NCBI GenBank assembly: GCA_030635365.1
Contig: DAOVYZ010000172.1
Span: forward strand, 1 to 7,379
From: Bacteroidales bacterium
Lineage (GTDB): Bacteria > Bacteroidota > Bacteroidia > Bacteroidales > UBA12077
Direction of reading: 5' to 3'
Length of the DNA: 7,379 nucleotides
The position numbers were made by a program, and so were the translations under genes. The notes beneath the pieces were generated by a model, which saw only the letters and a list, made by a program, of their open reading frames with translations, was not told the origin of the DNA and made no database searches. Below are positions 1 through 6,883 of the stretch, piece after piece. Each line of letters begins with the position of its first letter. The first letter of the stretch is position 1.

Positions 1-99
1 ATAATTATTTATTATTTACATTATAGATATCCCTATTTTTTGCAATTGATTTCACTTTCATTAATTGGAATTTTTATCTATTTATTCCGTTTTCAATAA
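1..99 (+). CDS. Possible C-terminal fragment of a hydrophobic (membrane?) protein
   Basis: Frame 1 is open from the left edge to a TAA at 97-99, giving 32 residues rich in I, L, F and Y. They include a stretch that could form a membrane helix (LISLSLIGIFIYLF) and end in RFQ. The other two forward frames hit stops within about 45 bases. A perfect hairpin begins 15 bases after the TAA, which is where a terminator would lie if this is a gene end. Against it, 32 open codons can arise by chance in DNA this A/T-rich, and T-rich codons give hydrophobic residues automatically. No family is recognised. The gene start lies outside the window. Confidence 0.35.
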   Translation: MIIYYLHYRYPYFLQLISLSLIGIFIYLFRFQ

Positions 100-114
100 A
101 ACTTTAAGTTCATA

Positions 115-140
115 TGGTTGCTTATTTTTATAAGCAACCA
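115..140. terminator. Perfect hairpin, possible terminator
   Basis: TGGTTGCTTA (115-124) is exactly complementary to TAAGCAACCA (131-140). T125 can also pair with A130, giving an 11-bp stem with a TTTT loop. It stands out in a region otherwise lacking G and C. There is no clean run of T after the stem on either strand, so it is not a classic intrinsic terminator. Its place between the putative upstream gene end (99) and the promoter at 178-208 suggests a transcript boundary or 3'-end stabilising structure. Confidence 0.5.
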
Positions 141-177
141 AAGTATATTGAATAAGATTACGGCTTTAGAACATTCA

Positions 178-208
178 TTTTGAAAACTACAAATTAATCT
201 TATATTTG
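178..208 (+). promoter_or_regulatory. Bacteroidota-type promoter for the four-gene operon
   Basis: TATATTTG at 201-208 matches the Bacteroidota -7 consensus TAnnTTTG in every fixed position. TTTTG at 178-182 supplies a -33 element (consensus TTTG or TTG), 18 bases upstream, within or just under the usual spacing. Transcription would be expected to begin around 213-216, leaving an untranslated leader of about 40 bases before the ATG at 256. No other match of this quality was found in 100-255. The element would drive the gene at 256 and, given the tight spacing, the three genes after it. No operator or sigma-factor-specific site was recognised. Confidence 0.6.
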
Positions 209-255
209 CATCTTCGGTAATTTGCTTATTAAGAAAACATGAAATAAAATTATTC

Positions 256-1011
256 ATGATTTATTTATTGAAACTATTGCAAATTCACATTTCTTCTTTT
301 TTATTTCTCCTAATTGGTTTTATTTTCTATATGAGTATATGCGAAAAAACATACGCTCAATCAGAATCTGTCGATGAGGTTTATACAAAAATAAAAAAAA
401 TGTATGGCGAAGATCAGAATCTGATGAATGGTGATTTTTACGAATATCCTTACAAAAAAGATTTAGGCCACCCATTCTTTTTAAGCAATGATTTTGAAAA
501 TGGACATATTGTAATTCATGACAAAACATATAACGATATAAAATTAAAATATAATATTTTTAATGAAAGTCTTGTATTAATGAATTATAAATACTCCCCT
601 CTTGCTTTCCTTCCTCCTATGGGTTTTATCTCTGAATTTTCAGTTAGCAATCACTTATTTCGTAAATATCATTATCCTGACAGCGAAGAAAAATTTTACG
701 AGATAATTTATGATGGAGAAATCAAATGCTTATATGCCTGGCAAAAGAAAAGGGCAGAATCTCATCATAACGTAAGTTTTAGCGCATATCGTTTTCATGA
801 TGCTCAGAAAAAAAATTTTTTATTCATTAACGATAAATTAATGCCTTATAAGTCTAAAAGAAATTTTCTGAAATTGTTCCCCAAAGAATATAAAGAAACT
901 ATCCTCAAATATTTTAAGGAAAATAAAATAAGCTTGAAACACTCTTCTGACAAACACATTTCAGGCCTTATTACATACTGTGAAGAACTTGTTATAAATA
1001 ATTTTAATTGA
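256..1011 (+). CDS. Exported protein of unknown function, first gene of the TonB-receptor operon
   Basis: This encodes 251 residues with no domain I can name. The N-terminus (residues 1-35) has basic residues, a long hydrophobic run (about 13-27) and a likely signal-peptidase site after TYA or TYAQ (33-35), so the product is probably periplasmic or outer-membrane associated. The mature part is hydrophilic, rich in K, Y, F and N. It has a GHPFF motif (71-75), then HIVIHDKTYNDIKLKYNIF (84-102), which reads like paired beta strands. The C-terminal third is basic and probably helical (FLKLFPKEYKETILKYFKEN, 204-223), ending in YCEELVINNFN. Comparable small exported proteins with a GHPFF-like and LKYD-like core occur near TonB receptors in Bacteroidota as I recall them, but I cannot cite a family. 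The ATG at 256 is the only plausible start: it gives the signal peptide directly and lies downstream of the promoter. It ends 17 bases before the receptor gene, so co-transcription is likely. Confidence 0.85.
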   Translation: MIYLLKLLQIHISSFLFLLIGFIFYMSICEKTYAQSESVDEVYTKIKKMYGEDQNLMNGDFYEYPYKKDLGHPFFLSNDFENGHIVIHDKTYNDIKLKYNIFNESLVLMNYKYSPLAFLPPMGFISEFSVSNHLFRKYHYPDSEEKFYEIIYDGEIKCLYAWQKKRAESHHNVSFSAYRFHDAQKKNFLFINDKLMPYKSKRNFLKLFPKEYKETILKYFKENKISLKHSSDKHISGLITYCEELVINNFN

Positions 1012-1028
1012 TCTCAATATAATGCCTT

Positions 1029-3809
1029 ATGAATAAATTCTCCTTAGGCCTTTTTTTTTGTTTAATTTCTCAATTCACAATTGCTCAAGAAGAACCTATC
1101 ACCCTCTCAGATTCTTTCGTAAATATATCATTTACTGAATTTGTTCATAAGGTTGAACAATCAATCCCTGTAAGATTCTATTATAACCCGGGAGAGATAG
1201 AGAATCTAAAAATAAATGTGTCCGGAACCAATATTGAAATAAGAAATATTTTAGATAAAGTTTTTAGCCATACTAATTATTTATATTATATAGATACTAA
1301 CATGAACATTATTATCTATAAAGGAGAGAAAATAACAGAACTTCCAGACTATAAAGAAAACTATGGCATAACCAAAGATATCACTCCCCAAAATAAACAA
1401 GAATTGACAAGTATTGAAAAGAAATATCTTGAAAGTAAAAAGATTGCTGATCTTGAACTAATAGAAGTTGGGAATCAACAAAACTCTTTTCCTAATAAAA
1501 CTTGTTTTCTAAGGGGTAAAATTATTGACCAGTCAACAGGGGAGTTACTTATAGGAGCAACGGTATATTTAAAAGAATTAGGGCAAGGAGCTGTCAGTGA
1601 CTTAGATGGTTATTTTAACTTAGCAGTAAAAAAAGGTACATATCTTGTTGAGGTAAACTGTATGTCAATGAAAGAAAAAAAATTCTATTTAAAGATTTTC
1701 TCAAATGGCAATATCTCAATTCCTCTTGAAAAAAAATTGATGAAATTAAAAGAAGTTACTGTAACTGCAAATAAGCTTGATAATGTTAAGGGATTGCAAA
1801 TGGGATATGAACGTTTATCAGTTAAGAATATTAAAGAGATTCCTGTAGTTCTTGGAGAAAAAGACTTGTTAAAAGTTGCACAAATGCTTCCTGGTGTCCA
1901 AAGTGCAGGAGAAGGTAGTTCTGGAATATATGTCAGGGGAGGTACTGCAGATCAAAACCTGGTATACATAAATAAAGTTCCTATTTATAATACATCTCAT
2001 TTATTTGGTTTTTTTACAGCCTTTAATTCTGATATTGTAAGTAATTTTGAATTATATAAAAGCAATATTCCAGCTAAATATGGTGGCAGGGTTTCATCAA
2101 TATTTGAAATCTCAACAAGGAAAGGAAATAAAAAGAAATTTTTTGGTAAAGGAGGAATAAGTCCAATAACAGGGCATTTGGCAATCGAAGGCCCCGTAAA
2201 AAAAGATAAAACTTCATTTGTACTTAGCTACAGGGGATCTTATTCTGATTGGTTATTATCTAAAATGAAAGATGAAAACCTCAAAAATAGTAATACATCA
2301 TTTTATGATCTAAGTGGAAGTATAAATTCAACGATTAATAAAAATAATATATTGAAAGTTTTTCTATATAATAGTAACGACCAGTTTTCATTATCGAAAA
2401 CTGATGATTATAGCTACTATAATAGAGGCAGCTCTGTTTGTTTAAAACATTTTTTCTCGCAATCTTTACATGCAGACATCGCAACCATATTTAGTCAATA
2501 TGGATTTGGGCATAATAATAAAAATAATCCTTCTGAAGCATATTCTCAAAAATATAAGCTTGACCATTATGAATTAAAAACTGACTTTACGCTATTAACC
2601 AGTAAAAATCATCAGCTATCATTTGGTGGTAATAGTATATTTTATAAGCTTAACAGAGGAACCATTAAGCCATATAATGATGAATCAATTAGGTTGCCTA
2701 TAGAAATTGGTGTTGAAAAAGGCATTGAAACTGCAGCTTATATTTCCGATGAATTTACCTTATTACCAAAACTAACAATACTTGCAGGCCTAAGATACAG
2801 TTACTTTGCATTACTTGGACCTGCAACAGTATATCAGTACTTTCCAGACTCTCCAATTAATGCAAACAATATTAGAGACAGCCTTGCTTTTAAAAATAAT
2901 GAAATAATAAAGAATTATTCCGGATTTGAACCAAGGTTAGCTCTTAACTATCGATTAGGAACAAACAACTCAATTAAGGCTTCATATAACAGGCTCAGGC
3001 AATATATTTTCATGCTTAGTAATACAATTGCAATGTCTCCAACTGATCAATGGAAGCTTTCTGATTTATACCTTAAACCTCCCATTTTAGATCAGCTGTC
3101 AATAGGATATTATCATGATTTTCCGAAGCAAGGTATAATTACATCTTTTGAAGCATATAAAAAATGGGGTAAAAATATTGTTGAATACAGAGATGGTATT
3201 GATTTTATATCAGACATTCCTGCAGAAATGCTTTTACTACAAGGCAAGCAAAAGGTCTATGGTGTTGAAGTTTTAATTAAGAAAAATACTGGTAATTTAA
3301 CCGGTTGGATTTCTTATACCTATTCAAAATCAACTATCCAAGTACAAAGTTCTCTGCCTACTGAACAAATTAATTATGGTAAACCTTATCCATCGAATTA
3401 TGATAAACCTCACAGTATAAATTTTGTTTCAAATATTAGGTCAAACAGAAGGTTAAGTTTTTCAATTAACGTGGTTTATAGTACTGGCAGGCCCATAACA
3501 TACCCTGTAGCAACTTATTACCACGAAGGCCAGGAAATTTTACACTTCTCTGAACGCAACAAATATAGAATCCCAGATTATTTCAGAGTAGATTGTTCTA
3601 TTAATCTTGAAGGTAACCTGAGGAAAAAGAAATGGTTACATAGCTACTGGATGTTAAATATTTATAATTTAACCGGGAGAAAAAATGCCTATTCAGTTTA
3701 TTTTGAATCTACTGAAGGTAATTTGCAAGGATATAAATTGTCAATATTTGCTCAACCAATAATTACACTTTCTTGGAACTTTAAATTTGGAAATTATGCC
3801 AGCGAATAA
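1029..3809 (+). CDS. TonB-dependent outer-membrane receptor with STN and carboxypeptidase-regulatory-like domains
   Basis: This is a 926-residue TonB-gated outer-membrane transporter or transducer. A signal peptide covers 1-19 (cleavage after TIA, before Q20). Residues about 24-100 form an STN (secretin/TonB N-terminus) domain with its beta-alpha-beta pattern (ISFTEFVHKVEQSIPVRFYY, 33-52). A polar linker (about 101-158) leads to a carboxypeptidase-regulatory-like beta-sandwich at 160-235 (LRGKIIDQSTGELLIGATVY; DLDGYF at 191-196). EVTVTA (242-247) sits where a TonB box is expected. The plug spans about 255-365, with LPGVQSAGEGSSGIYVRGG (287-305) and AKYGGRVSSIFEISTRKG (349-366). The rest is barrel, including TGRPITYP (near 819) and RIPDYFRVD (near 847). 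It ends with an aromatic-rich last strand (TLSWNFKF) typical of barrel-insertion signals. STN-bearing receptors often signal to an anti-sigma factor, but no FecI/FecR genes are visible here. There is no SusD partner; the next gene is DUF4249. Substrate cannot be assigned. Confidence 0.95.
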   Translation: MNKFSLGLFFCLISQFTIAQEEPITLSDSFVNISFTEFVHKVEQSIPVRFYYNPGEIENLKINVSGTNIEIRNILDKVFSHTNYLYYIDTNMNIIIYKGEKITELPDYKENYGITKDITPQNKQELTSIEKKYLESKKIADLELIEVGNQQNSFPNKTCFLRGKIIDQSTGELLIGATVYLKELGQGAVSDLDGYFNLAVKKGTYLVEVNCMSMKEKKFYLKIFSNGNISIPLEKKLMKLKEVTVTANKLDNVKGLQMGYERLSVKNIKEIPVVLGEKDLLKVAQMLPGVQSAGEGSSGIYVRGGTADQNLVYINKVPIYNTSHLFGFFTAFNSDIVSNFELYKSNIPAKYGGRVSSIFEISTRKGNKKKFFGKGGISPITGHLAIEGPVKKDKTSFVLSYRGSYSDWLLSKMKDENLKNSNTSFYDLSGSINSTINKNNILKVFLYNSNDQFSLSKTDDYSYYNRGSSVCLKHFFSQSLHADIATIFSQYGFGHNNKNNPSEAYSQKYKLDHYELKTDFTLLTSKNHQLSFGGNSIFYKLNRGTIKPYNDESIRLPIEIGVEKGIETAAYISDEFTLLPKLTILAGLRYSYFALLGPATVYQYFPDSPINANNIRDSLAFKNNEIIKNYSGFEPRLALNYRLGTNNSIKASYNRLRQYIFMLSNTIAMSPTDQWKLSDLYLKPPILDQLSIGYYHDFPKQGIITSFEAYKKWGKNIVEYRDGIDFISDIPAEMLLLQGKQKVYGVEVLIKKNTGNLTGWISYTYSKSTIQVQSSLPTEQINYGKPYPSNYDKPHSINFVSNIRSNRRLSFSINVVYSTGRPITYPVATYYHEGQEILHFSERNKYRIPDYFRVDCSINLEGNLRKKKWLHSYWMLNIYNLTGRKNAYSVYFESTEGNLQGYKLSIFAQPIITLSWNFKFGNYASE

Positions 3810-3810
3810 T

Positions 3811-5025
3811 ATGAATGCAGCCAAACCAGAATTAACTTCAAATAAAAAATCAATGCCTTGGTTCTTAATTAAGAATTTATTCATTATTAAATATATAATA
3901 TTTTTAAGCCTAATATTTACTAATTGTATTGAGAAATATGAACCTCAACATAACGATTTTAATGATCTCCTGGTTATAAGCGGAAGTATAATAAAAGGTG
4001 ACAGCATTCAAACTGTTACAATATCAAGATCTACTCCATATAATAATTCATCCCATGATCCAATAGGTAATTGTGAGGTGTGGGCAATAAATGAATTTGA
4101 ACAAGAATTTCACTTTGAAGAAAGTAAAACAGGTGTTTACAAAATTAAAATTCCTGAACAATTTCTTAACTTCAATAGTCAATTTAAGCTTAGAGTGAAT
4201 ACTCCTGATGGAAATGAATATGAATCAAGCTATGAACCCATTCTGGAAAGCAGCCCCGTTGACATTGTCTATTATGAGGAAGAATCTTTTCATTCTTCTT
4301 CGGTAGATTATCCAAATGGGCTCCAATTCTATCTTGATTTAAAAGCCCCTTCCGGATTCAGCAGAAAATACAGATGGAAACTCGAAGAAACATGGGAATA
4401 CCATACGCACAAAATTTATGGTGAGATTTCTCCTGTGGATACAACATTTTTTTATCCCCCAAAGGATAGTATTTCCAAATGCTGGAGAACAATTCCCGTT
4501 GTTGGATTATACTCTTCTTCCACCGAAAATTTATCTTTGAACGAGAAGAAAAAGATCCCCTTAAATTATGTGCCTAAATCTAGTATTCAATTAAATTATG
4601 GATATAGCCTCTTGGTAAAACAATATGCACTTAGCGACGTTGCGTATGAATATTGGAACAGGCATCAGTTTTTTATTAATGAGTCCGGTGGATTATATGA
4701 TAAGCAGCCTAGTCAATCCAAAAGCAATATTTACAATATAAATAATTCTGATGAAATAATTCTTGGCCTCTTTTGGGCTGCATCATTTACTCAAAAACGA
4801 GTTTTTTTTAAGGGGCCATTAGGTAATATTATTATTAATCAATATTGTGAGCTTGATACACTTAATAAAAAATCTAATATCTCAGGAGTTAATTATTTTG
4901 GCCTTCTTGGTTTTAAGGAAATAGGTGATTCTAGAATACCAATCTACGGAACAGCTCCCAAAAAATGCTTTGATTGCCAGTTACAAGGCGGAACAAATAT
5001 TAAACCTATTTTTTGGGAAGATTAA
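3811..5025 (+). CDS. DUF4249-family lipoprotein
   Basis: From the ATG at 3811 this encodes 404 residues. A hydrophobic segment ends in a lipobox-like LIFTNC, with the lipidated cysteine at residue 39, so the protein should be an outer-membrane lipoprotein. The mature part starts CIEKYEP and continues with LLVISGSIIKGDS (53-65), the usual opening of DUF4249. A beta-rich Ig-like region follows (TVTISRSTPY; GVYKIKIPEQF), then a longer beta domain with the RKYRWKLEETWEYH segment. The C-terminus CFDCQLQGGTNIKPIFW (386-402) closely resembles the family's characteristic end. DUF4249 genes typically sit directly after TonB receptors; their function is unknown, and a SusD-like surface ligand-binding role is only inference. 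The start is uncertain: a TTG at 3787 and an ATG at 3796 overlap the receptor gene, 3811 begins one base after its stop, and 3853 gives the most normal signal peptide (cysteine at residue 25). Confidence 0.88.
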   Translation: MNAAKPELTSNKKSMPWFLIKNLFIIKYIIFLSLIFTNCIEKYEPQHNDFNDLLVISGSIIKGDSIQTVTISRSTPYNNSSHDPIGNCEVWAINEFEQEFHFEESKTGVYKIKIPEQFLNFNSQFKLRVNTPDGNEYESSYEPILESSPVDIVYYEEESFHSSSVDYPNGLQFYLDLKAPSGFSRKYRWKLEETWEYHTHKIYGEISPVDTTFFYPPKDSISKCWRTIPVVGLYSSSTENLSLNEKKKIPLNYVPKSSIQLNYGYSLLVKQYALSDVAYEYWNRHQFFINESGGLYDKQPSQSKSNIYNINNSDEIILGLFWAASFTQKRVFFKGPLGNIIINQYCELDTLNKKSNISGVNYFGLLGFKEIGDSRIPIYGTAPKKCFDCQLQGGTNIKPIFWED

Positions 5026-5038
5026 TTTAAATTTACTT

Positions 5039-6742
5039 ATGAAAAATTTACTTTTTATTATACCAACATTTTTATTTATTAACCTTGCAATTTTGGTTAA
5101 TGCCCAAGAAGAAATTGAAGTAAATTCGAGTATACTACAGGAAAAAATAATTTTATTTACTGACAGATCTATGTATTCAGTTGATGAATATATTTATTTT
5201 AAAGCAAACTATCTTACAAATAAATATTTAGATAATGCCTGGAGCACAGTCTTGTATATTGAATTAATACAACCGAATGGTAATCCTATTGTACAAGCCA
5301 AATTCCCATTAAGTAAAAGTGGTGCAGCTGGCAAAATTCATATCCCCAATGAGGTTTTAACCGGAGTGTATTTCATTAAAGTTTATACAAAATGGATGAG
5401 AAATTACCCAACAAACACTTATGCCTATCATAAGCTTATACTTATTAATCCAAACAATTCTAACATTGCCTTAATTGATGAATCTCCTGATACAAATAAT
5501 ATTATACGTCCAAATTCTTTTTCGCGAAACAAGCTTGATGTTGAAATAATAATAAATAAACCTACTTACTCCCCCAAAGAAAAAGTAACTGTTTCTATTA
5601 CGCCAAATAAATATAATTTAAAGGAAAAGGAATATTGCATTTCAGTCATAAAAAAAGGAACAAAAGCTATTTATGACTATAATTCTCCTAATTTTGTATA
5701 CCAAATCCCAGAATTTGATAGAGCCATTTACTATCCGGAAATTAATGGAATAACACTTAGTGGTAAAATTTTAAACAATAAAACCCATCAAGCAGAAGTA
5801 AATGCTTCTGTTAATATTGCATATTTAAATAAAAATTCATATTTCTCAGGATTTTATACCAATAATAGTGGCGAATTCTTTTTTAATTTCCCTTACATGG
5901 AAGGTAAACAAGAATTTTTTATTAATACAGCTAAAACCGATTTAAGGCTAAATATTGAAATTGATGAGGATTTCTGTTCTAAACCTGTACTATTAAACCC
6001 AGTAAATTTTAAACTATCAGATAACGAGAGAAAGATTGCAAACGAAGTAAGCATTAATGCTCAAATTACTAAAGTTTTTAAAGATTCATTAACAATTGAC
6101 ACAAGCAATACAAGCACCAATCAATATCATAGTTTTTACGGGACTCCAAATAAAAAAATATATACAAAAGATTATATTAACTTACCTAATATAGAAGAGT
6201 TTATTTTCGAATTAGTTGAAGATATAAGAATCAAATACAAAAAACAAAAACCTTCAATTTTATGCAATAAAAATCACACTTTAAGTGTATATCCTTTTCT
6301 GGTAATGATAGATAACTTGCCAATTTCTGATTTATCTGCTTTTTTAGATATTGAATTAAATAAAATTGAACGTTTTGAAATTATTGATAATGGTTATGTT
6401 ATTGCTAATTTAAAGTATAGTGGGATTATCAATGCCATTACAAAAGAAAAGAATCTGGCAGGAATTAATTTGCCTCAAAACTCTATGTTTTTTCGCTATA
6501 AGATGTTTTACTATAAAGAAAAAAAGTCTACACAAAATAAAAGTCAATATTTACAATCACGTGTCCCTGACCGAAGAAATTGCTTATATTGGAACCCTAG
6601 TTTTCAAATTGCACAACAATCAATAAACAGCTTCTCATTTTATACAGCTGACATAAAAGGAGAATATGAGATTATCATACAATCTGTTTCAAAAAATGAT
6701 GGCAAAATTTTGACTGCTGAAAAATCATTTATTGTTGAATAA
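5039..6742 (+). CDS. Exported MG2-like/carboxypeptidase-regulatory-like protein with barrel-less plug-like domain
   Basis: This encodes 567 residues. A signal peptide covers 1-22 (VNA, then QEE). Residues 31-135 resemble the macroglobulin MG2 domain of alpha-2-macroglobulin-like proteins (LFTDRSMYSVDEYIYFKANY, 40-59; GVYFIKVYTKWM, 109-120). A second related strand pair follows at 171-187 (INKPTYSPKEKVTVSI). A carboxypeptidase-regulatory-like segment spans about 237-285 (LSGKILN; YTNNSGEFFFNF). Residues about 375-470 resemble a TonB-receptor plug (FLVMIDNLPISDL, 420-432; IERFEII; YSGIINAITKEKN, 460-472), yet no barrel follows. Instead a short beta domain ends the protein (PDRRNCLYWNPSF, 510-522; FYTADIKGEYEIIIQSVSKN, 534-553). 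I see no thioester motif, so it is not a protease-trapping macroglobulin. The frame stays open upstream to 4925, but the ATG at 5039 gives a proper signal peptide 13 bases after the DUF4249 stop. Similar proteins are widespread and uncharacterised in Bacteroidota. It is probably a periplasmic or surface partner of the receptor; that role is inferred. Confidence 0.87.
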   Translation: MKNLLFIIPTFLFINLAILVNAQEEIEVNSSILQEKIILFTDRSMYSVDEYIYFKANYLTNKYLDNAWSTVLYIELIQPNGNPIVQAKFPLSKSGAAGKIHIPNEVLTGVYFIKVYTKWMRNYPTNTYAYHKLILINPNNSNIALIDESPDTNNIIRPNSFSRNKLDVEIIINKPTYSPKEKVTVSITPNKYNLKEKEYCISVIKKGTKAIYDYNSPNFVYQIPEFDRAIYYPEINGITLSGKILNNKTHQAEVNASVNIAYLNKNSYFSGFYTNNSGEFFFNFPYMEGKQEFFINTAKTDLRLNIEIDEDFCSKPVLLNPVNFKLSDNERKIANEVSINAQITKVFKDSLTIDTSNTSTNQYHSFYGTPNKKIYTKDYINLPNIEEFIFELVEDIRIKYKKQKPSILCNKNHTLSVYPFLVMIDNLPISDLSAFLDIELNKIERFEIIDNGYVIANLKYSGIINAITKEKNLAGINLPQNSMFFRYKMFYYKEKKSTQNKSQYLQSRVPDRRNCLYWNPSFQIAQQSINSFSFYTADIKGEYEIIIQSVSKNDGKILTAEKSFIVE

Positions 6743-6765
6743 TAAACAAGTAATTTGCGCTATAA

Positions 6766-6826
6766 TTTGGAAGTTTAAGGCTATCTATTTTTGTTTTTGC
6801 TATTTGTATTTAGTGCAATGTTTTTG
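6766..6826 (+). promoter_or_regulatory. Candidate promoter region for polA
   Basis: Two overlapping candidates lie in the 141-base gap before polA. TATTTTTG at 6786-6793 fits the Bacteroidota -7 consensus TAnnTTTG fully, but its TTTG partner (6766-6769) is only 16 bases upstream, slightly close. TGTTTTTG at 6819-6826 has one mismatch, but its TTTG (6796-6799) is 19 bases upstream, the preferred spacing. The region is very T-rich, so chance matches are likely. The rest of the gap shows no convincing hairpin terminator for the upstream operon, so partial read-through into polA cannot be excluded. Confidence 0.35.
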
Positions 6827-6883
6827 CTTAAATTAGTACTCTAAAATTTATGAACTCTTAATCGCGAACTTAAACTTTACAGC

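Noticed and set aside
5..61. Minus-strand open frame of 18 codons
   Set aside because: It is too short, its peptide is unremarkable, and no promoter or ribosome-binding signal supports it.
239..247. Minigene ATG-AAA-TAA just before the first operon gene
   Set aside because: It encodes only two residues and overlaps the A-rich leader. Such triplets are frequent by chance in A/T-rich DNA, and no attenuator-like structure accompanies it.
320..529. Minus-strand open frame of 69 codons
   Set aside because: It lies wholly inside the exported-protein gene at 256-1011, has no signal, motif or promoter of its own, and looks like a chance antisense frame.
4925..5038. 38-residue N-terminal extension of the MG2/plug-like protein
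   Set aside because: It overlaps the DUF4249 gene by about 100 bases and would bury a clean signal peptide that begins at the ATG at 5039.
6420..6626. Forward open frame of 68 codons
   Set aside because: It is out of frame inside the MG2/plug-like gene, whose protein continues through it with recognisable motifs (SGIINAITK, PDRRNCLYWNP).
6751..6769. Direct repeat TAATTTG (6751-6757 and 6763-6769) after the operon
   Set aside because: It is only 7 bases and A/T-rich, with no further copies or spacing pattern, so it is not a CRISPR array, attachment site or convincing operator.
6771..6877. 9-bp inverted repeat AAGTTTAAG / CTTAAACTT flanking most of the polA upstream gap
   Set aside because: The arms are A/T-dominated and about 90 bases apart with no extension, so chance occurrence is likely.
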